Shown here one piece after another: positions 1-9,844 of a stretch of 64,000 bases of DNA. The DNA comes from Vibrio cidicii (lineage in GTDB: Bacteria > Pseudomonadota > Gammaproteobacteria > Enterobacterales > Vibrionaceae): contig NZ_CP046804.1 of the NCBI RefSeq assembly GCF_009763805.1, positions 62,001-126,000 of the forward strand. Reading direction: 5' to 3'. The notes under the pieces are model-generated. The model had not been told where the DNA came from and ran no database searches. It saw nothing but the letters and a program-made list of their open reading frames with translations. Made by a program: the position numbers and the translations under genes. Positions within the stretch are counted from its first letter, which is position 1; each line of letters begins with the position of its first letter.

Positions 1-715
1 GAAAATCATCTGATTTCGGTGATTTCGCTGATGATCTTTTTGCCGCTGAGCACCATCGTGGTGGGGGCACTGTGGCGTCTGTTGCCAGCTAACTGGCGAC
101 ACCGTATCCCCAACGGTTGGCATGCGCTGATCTTGATGCCTACACTGCTGGTGATGCTGCCGATTGGCCTTTGGCTTGCGCCAAGCATCGAACACATCTG
201 GTTTGGCGGCGATATTCGTCTCTACCTGTCAGAGCACGGCATTGGCTTTGATCAGCGTAACGCGCTGGTGGTGGGATTGGCGATGGGCTTTGCGGTGATC
301 CCGACCATTTTTACTATCGCTGAAGATGCGATTTTCTCGGTGCCAAAGCATCTGTCGGATGGTTCGTTGGCGCTCGGTGCTACACCTTGGCAAACCTTAA
401 CGCGCGTGGTGTTGCTCACCGCCAGCCCCGGGATTTTTTCTGCCATTATGATGGGGCTTGGTCGGGCTGTGGGGGAAACCATGATCGTCCTGATGGCGAC
501 AGGTAACACGCCGATGATGGACTGGAATATTCTCGAAGGGATGCGAAACCCTCTCTGCCACTATTGCTGTTGAGCTTCCTGAGTCTGAAGTGGGCAGTTC
601 TCATTTCCGTCTGCTGTTTTTATCCGCGCTCCTGCTGTTTGTCTTTACCTTCGCGGTCAACTCTGTGGCGGAATGGGTGCGTCAGCGATTGAGAGAAAAA
701 TACCGTGCACTTTAA
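1..715 (+). CDS. pstC: Phosphate ABC transporter permease PstC, C-terminal part (5' end outside window; frameshifted in this assembly)
   Basis: Inner-membrane permease of the high-affinity phosphate importer PstSCAB. The frame is open from base 1 and shows the binding-protein-dependent permease (EAA) loop, with [20 protein letters not shown] followed by GRAVGETMIV. The frame breaks at the AAA of positions 546-548. Reading GAAAC there as GAAC restores a normal PstC tail ending in REKYRAL and a stop at 713-715. It is followed after 27 bp by pstA, which ends in a similar REKYRTL motif, so the two permeases are paralogous partners. The single extra base matches fourteen other breaks in the window and is more likely a sequence error than gene decay. 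Confidence 0.9.
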
Positions 716-742
716 CCGCCGAATGACGAAAGGAGAATGTGG

Positions 743-2417
743 GTGCTGAATTGGTTTCGTTCCGGCGCACCGTGGATCTGGCTAACAGGTGGCGCGGTCA
801 GTATCAGTTTGTTGGCGGTGCTTGGGCTGCTCACTTTGATTGGCTGGAAAGGGCTCAACTACTTCTGGCCTGCACCAGTTTATCAATGGACGTTACTTGA
901 GGCGCCTGCTGGTTATCAAACCTTGCCGCTTAAAGCGGGTGAGCGGATTGTGGGGCAACTGTATCAAAAAGAGCAGGTCCCGACCGCCCAACTACCTGAG
1001 CCATGGCAAACCTTGGCGGCAGGAGAGGATCAGCTTACGCGTTTAAACATTAAAGTGGCCAATCGTGAACGCTACCCGTCGGAGTTTCTCTCGCTACTGC
1101 AAGTGCAACTGAGTGACGCGCAGACACCGAGTGATATCGCGGTGATAGAACGTAGCCGTGGCGGATATTTTTTTGGCCGTATCCTCGCATTTGTTGACGA
1201 AGAGGTGCAAACCACTCAAGAAGTATTGCCGCTGTTGGATGAGAAGATTGCCTATGCGCAGCGACTGCGTGAAGAGATCACCCTGATTGTTGAACAGTAC
1301 ATTAAACCGCTCAGTTGGCGCTTAGAGCAATTGCGCCTTGAAAAACGTAAACGCGAATTGAACAAAACGGTAACGCCAGATTATTTGGCAAATTATCTCA
1401 CTCAGAAAGCGCAGTTTGAGTTGCAGCTTTCCAATTATGATCAGCAGTTGGACAGCCTGCGTTTGCAATTAACGGGCTATTCCTTGGTCGTCGAGGATAT
1501 GACTGGCGAGCGAGTATTGATTGCTTTGAGTGATATTCTTGACTACTGGCTGCCAAACCAAATGAATTTTGTGCAGAAAATGGGCCATTGGGCGCAGCAA
1601 CTTTGGAAGTTCTTGTCTGATGATCCTCGTGAGTCTAATTCTGAAGGCGGAGTCTTTCCTGCGATTTTTGGTACGGTTTTTCTGGTTTTGATCATGTCAA
1701 TTATCGTGATGCCGCTTGGTGTGATTGCCGCCATTTATCTGCATGAGTACGCGAAAAACAATGCCTTTACTCGCATTATTCGCATCGCAGTGATTAACTT
1801 AGCGGGTGTGCCGTCGATTGTTTACGGGGTGTTTGGTCTGGGCTTTTTTGTCTACACCATTGGCGCTTCTATCGACGAAACTGTTCTACGCGGAACGTTT
1901 GCCAGCGCCAACGTTTGGTACACCGGGGTTACTTTGGTCGGCGCTCACTTTGGCCGTGCTGACACTGCCCGTGGTGATTGTGACCACCGAAGAGGGGCTG
2001 ACACGCATTCCTAACTCGGTGCGACACGGTTCTTTGGCGCTGGGGGCAACGCAATATGAAACCTTGTGGCGAGTGGTGATGCCAATGGCGACACCTGCGA
2101 TCATCACTGGATTGATTCTGGCCGTTGCTCGGGCTGCTGGGGAAGTGGCGCCCTTGATGCTGGTGGGCGTAGTGAAATTGGCGTCGAGTTTACCTGTGGA
2201 TGGTCAGTTTCCCTATGTCCATCTCGATCGTAAGTTCATGCATCTGGGTTTTCACATCTACGATGTCGGCTTTCAAACGTCCAATATCGAAGCGGCGCGG
2301 CCATTGGTATACGCCACCTCTTTTCTACTGGTAACGGTGATCGTCGGGCTCAATTTAACCGCCATTAGCATTCGCAATAACTTACGAGAAAAATACCGTA
2401 CTTTGGGGCAAGACTGA
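743..2417 (+). CDS. pstA: Phosphate ABC transporter permease PstA (frameshifted in this assembly)
   Basis: Second permease of PstSCAB. One N-terminal membrane segment is followed by a long periplasmic, partly coiled-coil stretch (roughly residues 60-270), as in the long PstA proteins of vibrios, and then by the multi-span permease domain with its EAA loop ([18 protein letters not shown]). The AGGAG at 731-735 is only one base from the ATG at 737 but seven bases from the GTG at 743, so I prefer GTG 743. The frame breaks at AAA 1878-1880. Reading GAAAC as GAAC gives [15 protein letters not shown] and a 557-residue protein. pstB starts 1 bp after the stop region, so the two are translationally linked. 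Confidence 0.9.
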
Positions 2418-2418
2418 G

Positions 2419-3237
2419 ATGTTTTCAATTAACGAAACCTTGGGGTATCAAGCTCCATTGGACGTAAGCCGCTTGAGCGATGAGCAAACTGCCATCTGCA
2501 TCGAGGATTTAAATCTCTATTATGGGCAAACTCAGGCGCTACATAGCGTATCGATGCGCATTCCCAAAGGACGGGTCACGGCTTTTATCGGTCCGTCGGG
2601 CTGCGGTAAATCGACCCTGTTGCGCTGTATTAACCGCATGAATGATTTGGTCGAAGGGTGCCGTGTGACCGGGCAAGTCAAACTGCACGGCAAGAATGTT
2701 TATGATATGGGCGTTGATGTGGCCACGCTACGTCGCCGAGTGGGCATGGTGTTTCAAAGGCCGAACCCATTTCCTAAATCGATTTATGAAAACGTCGTGT
2801 ATGGTTTGCGTTTGCAAGGGATAAAAAATAGCCGATCGCTAGACGACGCTGCAGAGCGAGCTTTGCGCTCGGCGGCGCTGTGGGATGAAGTGAAAGATCG
2901 TCTGCACGAAAACGCATTCGGTTTATCGGGGGGGCAGCAGCAACGATTGGTGATTGCGCGTGCCATTGCCATTGAGCCAGAAGTGCTATTGTTAGATGAG
3001 CCCACCTCCGCTTTGGATCCGATCTCTACTTTAACCATTGAGGAGCTTATCAATGAGCTTAAGACTCAATATACTGTGGTAATTGTCACTCACAACATGC
3101 AGCAAGCGGCGCGTGTGAGCGATTACACCGCTTTCATTCATATGGGAAAACTGATTGAGTATTCGGATGCCGATACTATCTTTACCTCTCCGGTGAAAAA
3201 GCAAACCGAGGATTACATTACCGGCCGCTACGGTTAA
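2419..3237 (+). CDS. pstB: Phosphate ABC transporter ATP-binding protein PstB
   Basis: Cytoplasmic ATPase that powers phosphate import through PstC/PstA. The 272-residue product has Walker A (GPSGCGKST), a Q-loop region ([13 protein letters not shown]), the ABC signature LSGGQQQRL and Walker B with D-loop ([12 protein letters not shown]), all in order and at normal spacing. Length and motifs are typical of PstB. It sits between pstA and phoU in the usual pst order, with a 1-bp gap to pstA. The frame is intact. Confidence 0.97.
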   Translation: MFSINETLGYQAPLDVSRLSDEQTAICIEDLNLYYGQTQALHSVSMRIPKGRVTAFIGPSGCGKSTLLRCINRMNDLVEGCRVTGQVKLHGKNVYDMGVDVATLRRRVGMVFQRPNPFPKSIYENVVYGLRLQGIKNSRSLDDAAERALRSAALWDEVKDRLHENAFGLSGGQQQRLVIARAIAIEPEVLLLDEPTSALDPISTLTIEELINELKTQYTVVIVTHNMQQAARVSDYTAFIHMGKLIEYSDADTIFTSPVKKQTEDYITGRYG

Positions 3238-3282
3238 TCGCAACAAGGCGCGGATCACCACCACAATCGAAAAAGGAACGCT

Positions 3283-3982
3283 ATGCATTTTGGTCGTCAT
3301 ATCTCTGGTCAGTTTAATGTCGAGTTAGAATCGATTCGTACTCATGTGTTGACTATGGGAGGGCTGGTAGAACAACAGCTCTCGTTTGCGATGCAGGCAT
3401 TGCATAGTGACGACGTGGAAACTGGCTAAGCGGGTGGTGCGTGATGACCATAAAGTCAATGCGATGGAAGTATCGATAGACGACGCTTGTACACGCATTA
3501 TTGCCAAGCGGCAACCGACAGCAAAAGATCTGCGTTTGATCATGGCGATCATCAAGACGATTACTGATTTAGAGCGCATCGGTGATGTGGCGACCAAAAT
3601 GGCCTACGTGGCAATTGAGAGCCCGTCATCTAAAGAGAGTCAGTTTCATGTGTCGCTGGAGCCGCTCGCTCGTCAGGCGATTGGCATGTTGCATCAAGTT
3701 CTTGATGCCTTTGCGCGCATGGATGTCGATGCGGCGGCAAAAGTACACAAAATGGACGATAAATTGGATGCGGAATACGAAGCGGTGATCCGCCAGTTGA
3801 TGACCTACATGATGGAAAATCCGAAAAACATCCCCAATATATTGCAAGTGATGTGGTCGGCGCGCGCGATAGAGCGAGTGGGGGATCGTTGTCAGAACAT
3901 CTGCGAATACATCATTTACTTTGTGAAAGGCAAAGATGTACGCCATTTGGGCGATCAGGGCATCAACGACGCCCTGAAATAG
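3283..3982 (+). CDS. phoU: Phosphate signalling protein PhoU (frameshifted in this assembly)
   Basis: PhoU links the Pst transporter to the PhoR sensor kinase and damps the phosphate-starvation response. Translation from ATG 3283, preceded by an AAAGGAA ribosome site, gives a typical PhoU start ([18 protein letters not shown]) but stops after about 48 codons. The break is at AAA 3419-3421. Reading GAAAC as GAAC joins it to the rest of the protein ([20 protein letters not shown]), giving about 232 residues. Both helical PhoU repeats with their conserved metal-site patterns ([23 protein letters not shown]) are present. It is the last gene of the pst operon. Confidence 0.92.
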
Positions 3983-3987
3983 CCAGT

Positions 3988-4765
3988 TTAATATTTCTGC
4001 GGGACCAAAGTCTGCTCTTCAACAGGGGAACGGACGTAGCCTTCTTTGTTGATCTCTGGCAGCTCAATCGGTGGATGTTGCAACTCCTCATAATCCACTT
4101 GGCTGAGCAGATGGTGAATGCAGTTGAGTCTTGCTTTGCGTTTGTTGTCCGACGGCACCACCCACCAAGGGCTGTGTTTGGTGTCGGTATAGGCAAACAT
4201 CTTGTCTTTGGCTTGAGAGTATTCGGCCCAGCGATTGCGCGACTCCAGATCCATTGGGCTGAACTTCCAGCGTTTGATAGGGGTATTTATCCGCTCCAGA
4301 AAACGCTTCTCTTGCTCTTCATCGGAAACCGAGAACCAATATTTGAGCAAAATGATCCCGGACCGTTGCAGCATGCGTTCAAATTCAGGGCAGGCGCGTA
4401 GAAATTCTTCATATTCATCTTGTGAGCAGAAGCCCATCACTTTTTCCACCCCGGCACGGTTGTACCAACTGCGATCAAACAGAAACGATTTCGCCTGCGG
4501 ACGGGAGATGCGCGACGTAACGCTGAAAATACCACTGAGTTTTCTCTTTTTCCGTTGGGGCAGGCAAAGCCGCAACTCGACAGACGCGGGGGTTGAGTTT
4601 TTCGGTAATGCGTTTGATCACACCCCCTTTGCCCGCAGCGTCGCGGCCTTCGAAGATCACCACCACCTTCAAGCCTTTGTATTTGACCCACTCTTGCAGT
4701 TTAACCAGTTCAATCTGTAACTGCTCTAGTTCACGCTCGTAGAGCTTGCGCTTCAATTTGCCCAT
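3988..4765 (-). CDS. ppk2: Polyphosphate kinase 2 family protein (frameshifted in this assembly)
   Basis: PPK2 enzymes transfer phosphate between polyphosphate and nucleotides. The product has the P-loop FEGRDAAGKGGVIKRI, the second motif FDRSWYNRAGVEKVMGFC and a lid-region TEKEKTQWYFQRY, which define the family. I choose ATG 4765 because GGAGGG lies upstream at a normal distance; an in-frame TTG at 4792 is less likely. The frame breaks at positions 4493-4495 (GTTTC on the coding strand). Reading GTTC restores GEIVLFDRSWYN and a 258-residue protein. It converges on phoU with a 5-bp gap, which places polyphosphate metabolism beside phosphate uptake. Whether it favours ADP, GDP or AMP cannot be decided by eye. 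Confidence 0.9.
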
Positions 4766-4838
4766 CGAAAGTCCCTCCTTGGATAGTGGCAAGTGGTCAT
4801 CTTAACATTCAGTCTTGGCAAAAAAAGAGCGGAATCAG

Positions 4839-5585
4839 TTATTTGAGAGCTGAAACTGTCTTAGCAATCGCCTCAATGTCGGTCAGTGGGATCATAAAAT
4901 CATCAACATCGGCTGCGCCCATTTTGCTTTGCTCTGCGATGAAGTGCATTTTGCTCGGGCGTACGCCTTTACCAGAGAGATGCACTTCCGTGACGTGGCT
5001 TTTTGCTACTAACTCTTTGACATTACTGGCTTTCACCCCTGCACCCGCCATGATGGCAATACGCCCTGCGGCTTGATCAACCAACGAAGCCAGTAGTGCT
5101 GCGCCTTGCGGTGCCGAAGGGGCAAGACCAGAGGTGAGAATGCGCTCGCAGCCAAGCGTGATAATTTCTTCCAGCGCTTGTTTGGGCTCGCTGCATTGGT
5201 CAAACGCTCGATGAAAGGTGACGCCGAGGCCTAAAGCCGTGGCGTGCTGACACAAACGCTGAGTGCGTTGGCAATCAATTGAGCCGTCTGGGTTGAGCAG
5301 ACCCAGCACAACGCCGTGCAGGCCAGCCCGTTGTGCCGCCTCGATATCCCACATCATGATCTCCACTTCCTCTTCAGTATAGAAAAAATCCCCTTGGCGT
5401 GGGCGAATCATGGCGTAGACCGGAATCGGCGAGTGTGCCGCGGCTTGGCGCATAAAACCAAAACTTGGGGTGAGGCCACCTAGTGCAAGCGATGAACAGA
5501 GCTCTATCCGCGTTGCGCCACCTGCAATCGCTTGATGCAGGGATTCAATGTTGTCGATACATACTTCAATGTGGTAATTCACCAT
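4839..5585 (-). CDS. cutC: CutC family protein
   Basis: The 248-residue product matches the CutC TIM-barrel family from end to end: [19 protein letters not shown] at the N-terminus, [31 protein letters not shown] and GAGVKASNV. CutC was named for copper homeostasis in E. coli, but its biochemical role is disputed, so I give the family and not a reaction. It is transcribed away from prx2 with the same orientation as ppk2 and appears to be a single gene. Confidence 0.93.
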   Translation of the reverse strand: MVNYHIEVCIDNIESLHQAIAGGATRIELCSSLALGGLTPSFGFMRQAAAHSPIPVYAMIRPRQGDFFYTEEEVEIMMWDIEAAQRAGLHGVVLGLLNPDGSIDCQRTQRLCQHATALGLGVTFHRAFDQCSEPKQALEEIITLGCERILTSGLAPSAPQGAALLASLVDQAAGRIAIMAGAGVKASNVKELVAKSHVTEVHLSGKGVRPSKMHFIAEQSKMGAADVDDFMIPLTDIEAIAKTVSALK

Positions 5586-5857
5586 GGGATGCTCTTGTGC
5601 CAGTAACAGGAAAAATGAGCTTTATGATAGCAGGTGAGTGTGGCGTGGCGTGGAGAGAATAGGGGTAAAAATGCGCGCGAAGCTTACCCTTTTTGGCTTG
5701 TAAACCGATAAACAAAAACCCGATGACTGGCATCGGGCTTGAATAGGACTTTACTTTTAACTGATTGGCGTTGGCGATTTATCGCACTGTAATGTTTTAT
5801 TTCTCTATGAGAATCATCCAACCATTCACCCGTTGAGCGCGGGCGTTAAAAGGTCAA

Positions 5858-6470
5858 TTATTTCTTAGCTAGGTCAGATGCGTGTTCCGCTAGGAAGCTT
5901 GCAACGCCTGTTGGTGAAGCGTCCATACCTGCTTTACCTTCTTCCCACTGAGCAGGACATACTTCGCCGTGCTTCTGGTGGAAGTTCAGTGCGTCAACCA
6001 TGCGTAGCATTTCGTCGATGTTACGGCCTAGAGGTAGGTCGTTAACTACTTGGTGACGTACTAGACCGTCTTCGTCAATAAGGAAAGAGCCACGGAAAGC
6101 AACGCCTGCTTCTGGGTGCTCTACGTCGTACGCTTTACAGATTTCGTGCTTAACGTCTGCAACCAGTGGGTATTTAACTTGACCGATACCGCCGTTTCTC
6201 AACAGCAGTGTTACGCCATGCGTTGTGAGAGAACTGAGAGTCGATAGATACACCGATAACTTCAACGCCTTTCGCTTTGAAATCTTCGTAACGGTTGTCG
6301 AACGCGATCAACTCTGATGGGCAAACGAAAGTGAAATCTAGTGGGTAGAAGAAAACCACTGCCTTCTTACCTTTAGTGAATTCAGCAAAGTTGAAGCTAT
6401 CAACGATTTCACCATTACCTAGCACAGCTGCAGCAGTAAAATCTGGGGCTTGACGACCTACTAGTACCAT
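5858..6470 (-). CDS. prx2: 2-Cys peroxiredoxin of the AhpC/Prx2 type (frameshifted in this assembly)
   Basis: Cytoplasmic peroxidase that reduces hydrogen peroxide and alkyl hydroperoxides. The peroxidatic cysteine lies in DFTFVCPSELIAF and the resolving cysteine in GEVCPAQW, the AhpC-class arrangement. The frame breaks at TTT 6195-6197 (GAAAC on the coding strand). Reading GAAC restores NTAVENGGIGQVKYPLVADV and a 203-residue enzyme. It diverges from an OxyR-type regulator that carries the OxyR2 residue pattern, the arrangement described for prx2/oxyR2 of V. vulnificus. No AhpF partner is adjacent, so reduction by a thioredoxin-type system is likely but is an inference. Confidence 0.9.
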
Positions 6471-6667
6471 TTTTTGCTCCTAAAAATTTAGTTAGTTCCT
6501 GACCAAGAGGGATCTCTTCGGTCTGGTCCGTGTTTTTGCGAGACAAACTATAGTACAGATTGTAGTATTGAAAAAAGCGAAATAAATAGATTAGGTTCAT
6601 CGAAAAAAGCGATAGATCGATTTCCTCCGAGCCAATCAAACAAACGACGGTAAATAATAATAACTCT
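6471..6667. promoter_or_regulatory. Divergent prx2 / oxyR2 intergenic region with candidate OxyR site
   Basis: This 197-bp AT-rich gap holds both promoters. The segment about 6547-6570 (ACTATAGTACAGATTGTAGT) has ATAG/CTAT-like half sites spaced roughly as in OxyR operators. A second ATAG-rich stretch follows at about 6587-6625. Assignment is by eye only and the match is imperfect. Confidence 0.35.
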
Positions 6668-7573
6668 ATGAATAAGTGGCCCAGTCTTAAGCAGTTACAC
6701 TATCTCATCACCTTGTACGAAACTCGCCATTTTAGCGATGCGGCTGAGCGGTGTTTTGTCAGTCAATCGACTTTAAGTAAGGGGATACAAAATCTCGAAG
6801 AGCTGATTGGCTGTCCGTTGTATGAGAAAAAAGACAAAAAGAGCCCGTTGGTGTTTACTCAGGCCGGCGAGCTGGTGGTATTACACGGGCGCGAGTTGTT
6901 AGCCAAAGGGCAGGATTTGGTGGAGCTTGGCAACTTGTGTCAAGGAGACGGCATGCAAGGGCAACTTAAAGTGGGTTGCATTCCGACCATCGCTCCTTTC
7001 TTGCTCGGTGACCTCGTTCAAGAAGTGAACCAACGTTATCCGCAGCTTAACCTGCTTTTGCGTGAAGATACCACGACCAATCTGTTAACGGCCTTACGTC
7101 ATGGTGAGTTGGACGTGTTGATCTTGGCGCTGCCTGTCGACATTGAGGGGATGGAGAACCGAGTGGTTGGCCAAGATCCGTTTAAAATGGTGATCAGCCG
7201 TCATCAAGCAGACAAAATCAAAGTGCCGATTCGTTATTGTGATTTACCGGATGAGTCGGTATTTCTTTTGGAGCGCGAGCACTGTTTGACCGAGCATGCG
7301 GTCTCCGCTTGCAAACTCACGGATAAAGAGAAAATTAATCCTTTCAGTGCCACCAGCTTGCATACATTAGTGCAGATGGTGGCAAATGGGTTGGGCACGA
7401 CTTTCATTCCTCAAATGGCGATCGATCATGGCCTGCTCGACAACCAAAATTTAGTCGTGGTGGAGCCACCCGGCCAACTCGCTTATCGTGATATTGGTCT
7501 GGTTTGGCGTCCCGGTTCGGCACGGACGCAAATTTTCAATCAATTGGCGGATGTGGTTTCAGAGCTACTGTAG
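6668..7573 (+). CDS. oxyR2: LysR-type peroxide regulator OxyR2
   Basis: 301-residue LysR-type regulator with an N-terminal winged helix-turn-helix (HFSDAAERCFVSQSTLSKGI) and an OxyR-like sensor domain. The sensing cysteine C206 and its partner C215 lie in REHCLTEHAVSAC, with the nine-residue spacing of E. coli C199/C208. Residue 204 is Glu, which in V. vulnificus OxyR2 is reported to make the protein unusually sensitive to peroxide compared with OxyR1 (Gly at that position). It is divergent from prx2, its expected target. The frame is intact. Confidence 0.87.
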   Translation: MNKWPSLKQLHYLITLYETRHFSDAAERCFVSQSTLSKGIQNLEELIGCPLYEKKDKKSPLVFTQAGELVVLHGRELLAKGQDLVELGNLCQGDGMQGQLKVGCIPTIAPFLLGDLVQEVNQRYPQLNLLLREDTTTNLLTALRHGELDVLILALPVDIEGMENRVVGQDPFKMVISRHQADKIKVPIRYCDLPDESVFLLEREHCLTEHAVSACKLTDKEKINPFSATSLHTLVQMVANGLGTTFIPQMAIDHGLLDNQNLVVVEPPGQLAYRDIGLVWRPGSARTQIFNQLADVVSELL

Positions 7574-7613
7574 CAAATAGTATTAGCTCTATTTTTCGTT
7601 ATTGTTATCAAAG

Positions 7614-7638
7614 GCACGCTATAAAAAGCGTGCTTTTT
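7614..7638 (+). terminator. Rho-independent terminator of oxyR2
   Basis: GCACGCT and AGCGTGC form a 7-bp stem around an ATAAAA loop, followed by five T residues, about 40 bp after the oxyR2 stop. Confidence 0.85.
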
Positions 7639-7867
7639 AGCATTTTATGCTGATGGTGCAGTTTGACTTGTAAAATTTTACAGCAATGCTTTGGTGAAGC
7701 TTTCATAAAATTGTAAAACTTCACAATGTTAATTTTACACATTCGCGCTCATGCTCTGTTTAAAATATCTCCAGCTTATGAATCACAGCGCAAGTAAATA
7801 AAGGCCTTTTATCCCCATATATCGATTCATACACCTGTTTAAAACCCGATTTACCAGCCTAAATTAA

Positions 7868-7894
7868 TGTAATTAAATTACGTAATAAATTACA
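7868..7894. promoter_or_regulatory. HexR-like operator (two overlapping boxes)
   Basis: TGTAATTAAATTACG at 7868-7882 matches the HexR palindrome of gammaproteobacteria (TGTAATTAAATTACA) at 14 of 15 positions. The following bases, up to ATTACA at 7894, form a second overlapping copy in which TAAT/ATTA half sites are shared. HexR responds to KDPG and balances sugar catabolism against gluconeogenesis, so a site before the glyoxylate bypass makes sense. Binding is inferred. Confidence 0.55.
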
Positions 7895-8092
7895 TTTTAA
7901 ATGGAAAAATCAAGCACTTGTTTCAAACGGAATAAAACTTCGAATTTAACGCTTTGTTTACTTTTGAACTTTTACTCTAACGCATGTTGGTGTAAGTTAA
8001 TTAAAGGCTTGTAAGACTTATGTCTAGATTGATATTGCACAGCATCTCAGAGATGTTAAAGACATAAAGCCGAAACGTTAGGTGAAGAAACC

Positions 8093-8167
8093 ATGAAAAG
8101 CGAGGATGTGTTTTGTGGTTTTAAAGTTACAAATGTCGCTTTGCCTTTCTCAAGCAAACTAATTTAA
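8093..8167 (+). CDS. Possible 24-codon leader ORF upstream of aceB
   Basis: An ATG at 8093, preceded by TTAGGTGAAG, opens a frame of 24 codons (begins MKSEDVFCGFK) ending in TAA at 8165-8167, 12 bp before the aceB ATG. The stop codon adjoins the aceB ribosome site GGAAGAAG, so translation could couple to aceB. It may equally be a chance ORF. No similarity is recognised. Confidence 0.3.
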   Translation: MKSEDVFCGFKVTNVALPFSSKLI

Positions 8168-8179
8168 GGAAGAAGAAAC

Positions 8180-9817
8180 ATGCTTGCTCAAACTCCCGAG
8201 AAACAAAACGCACCCACTGAACAGCAACAGACCCAAGGCATGCTTGAGGTGACTGGCAAGCTATCGCCAGAGCATCAGGCTATTTTCCCTGTTGAAGCCC
8301 AAACCTTTTTATCTCAGTTGTGTGCTAGGTTTGCCTCTCAAGTCGATGAACTGCTTACTGCCCGTGAAGAGAGACAGGAGCGTATCGACCAAGGCGAACT
8401 GCCCGATTTTCTGCCGCAAACGCAGGATATCCGTGAAGGGAGTTGGAAGATCCTGGGTATTCCTCACGATCTGCAAGATCGTCGAGTGGAGATTACCGGT
8501 CCAACCGATCGCAAAATGGTGATCAATGCCCTCAATGCCAACGTCAAAGTGTTCATGGCAGACTTCGAAGATTCCATGTCGCCGGCTTGGGAGAAAGTGC
8601 TAGATGGTCAAATCAACTTGCGCGATGCGGTCAACGGCACCATCTCGTATACCAATCCAGACAATGGCAAGCACTACCAACTGGTGGAAAATCCGGCGGT
8701 GCTCATCTGCCGTGTGCGCGGCCTGCATCTAAAAGAGAAGCATGCCACGTGGCAGGGAGAGATCATTCCTGGAGCATTGTTTGATTTCGCGCTCTACTTC
8801 TATAACAACTACAAAGCGTTATTAAAAAAAGGCAGCGGTCCTTATTTCTATCTGCCGAAACTGCAGTCTCACCATGAAGCGAAGTGGTGGAGTGAGGTAT
8901 TCCATTTCACCGAAGATTATTTCGGTCTAGACACAGGTACGATTAAAGCGACAGTGCTGATCGAAACGCTTCCAGCGGTGTTTGAAATGGATGAAATTCT
9001 CTTTTCGCTCAAAGAGCACATCGTCGGTCTGAACTGTGGCCGTTGGGACTATATTTTCAGCTACATCAAGACCTTGAAAAAACATCCGGATCGCGTTCTG
9101 CCAGATCGCCAAGTCGTAACGATGGATAAGCCTTTCCTTAACGCTTACTCGCGTTTGCTTATCCGAACTTGCCACAAACGTGGCGCCTTTGCGATGGGAG
9201 GAATGGCGGCGTTTATTCCCGCTAAAGATCCGGTGGAAAACCAGCGCGTTTTAGACAAAATCCTCAAGGATAAAATGCTGGAAGCCAACAACGGCCACGA
9301 TGGCACTTGGGTTGCTCACCCCGGTTTGGCAGATACCGCAATGGCCGTGTTTAATCAGGTGTTTGGCGAGCGTAGCAACCAACTGGATGTTAGCCGCGAG
9401 CAAGATGCGCCGATCAGTGCGGAAGAGTTGCTTGCGCCGTGCGACGGAGAGAGAACAGAGCATGGCATGCGTCACAATATTCGAGTCGCGCTGCAATACA
9501 TCGAAGCGTGGATCTCCGGTAACGGCTGTGTACCGATTTACGGTTTGATGGAAGATGCCGCAACAGCTGAGATTTCGCGCGCCTCTATCTGGCAATGGAT
9601 TCAACATCAAAAAATCTTAGATAACGGTTTGACGGTTACTAAAGCGCTGTTTGAACAATATCTCAAAGAAGAAATTGAGGTCGTGAAACAGGAAATAGGT
9701 GACGCGCGTTATCAAGCCGGACGCTTTGTTGAAGCTGCTGAGCTAATGGCAAGGTTAACCACCAGTGATGAACTGAGCAATTTCTTAACGGTTCCAGGTT
9801 ACGACTATCTGGACTGA
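8180..9817 (+). CDS. aceB: Malate synthase A
   Basis: Condenses glyoxylate with acetyl-CoA to malate, the second step of the glyoxylate bypass. The 545-residue product carries malate synthase A landmarks: MVINALNANVKVFMADFEDS, GRWDYIFSYIKTLKKHP, RGAFAMGGMAAFIP and VPIYGLMEDAATAEISR. Start ATG 8180 follows GGAAGAAG. It has about 15 N-terminal residues rich in Gln, Glu and Pro before the conserved domain. It precedes aceA with a 150-bp gap holding a 14-bp tandem repeat. Six- and seven-base A runs in the gene are read without a frame error. Confidence 0.97.
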   Translation: MLAQTPEKQNAPTEQQQTQGMLEVTGKLSPEHQAIFPVEAQTFLSQLCARFASQVDELLTAREERQERIDQGELPDFLPQTQDIREGSWKILGIPHDLQDRRVEITGPTDRKMVINALNANVKVFMADFEDSMSPAWEKVLDGQINLRDAVNGTISYTNPDNGKHYQLVENPAVLICRVRGLHLKEKHATWQGEIIPGALFDFALYFYNNYKALLKKGSGPYFYLPKLQSHHEAKWWSEVFHFTEDYFGLDTGTIKATVLIETLPAVFEMDEILFSLKEHIVGLNCGRWDYIFSYIKTLKKHPDRVLPDRQVVTMDKPFLNAYSRLLIRTCHKRGAFAMGGMAAFIPAKDPVENQRVLDKILKDKMLEANNGHDGTWVAHPGLADTAMAVFNQVFGERSNQLDVSREQDAPISAEELLAPCDGERTEHGMRHNIRVALQYIEAWISGNGCVPIYGLMEDAATAEISRASIWQWIQHQKILDNGLTVTKALFEQYLKEEIEVVKQEIGDARYQAGRFVEAAELMARLTTSDELSNFLTVPGYDYLD

Positions 9818-9844
9818 GTGAAAAACTGATAACTGAACACCGAC

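Larger units (their letters stand above)
7639..8179 (+). promoter_or_regulatory. Long AT-rich upstream region of aceBA with regulatory palindromes
   Basis: Some 540 bp between the oxyR2 terminator and aceB. It contains a perfect 14-bp palindrome TGTAAAATTTTACA (7669-7682), a related element TTGTAAAACTTCACAA (7711-7726) and a third AATTTTACAC half site near 7731. It also has a HexR-like box at 7868-7894 and a possible 24-codon leader ORF at 8093-8167, each listed separately. Several control inputs on the glyoxylate bypass are suggested. I see no other gene here. Confidence 0.6.
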
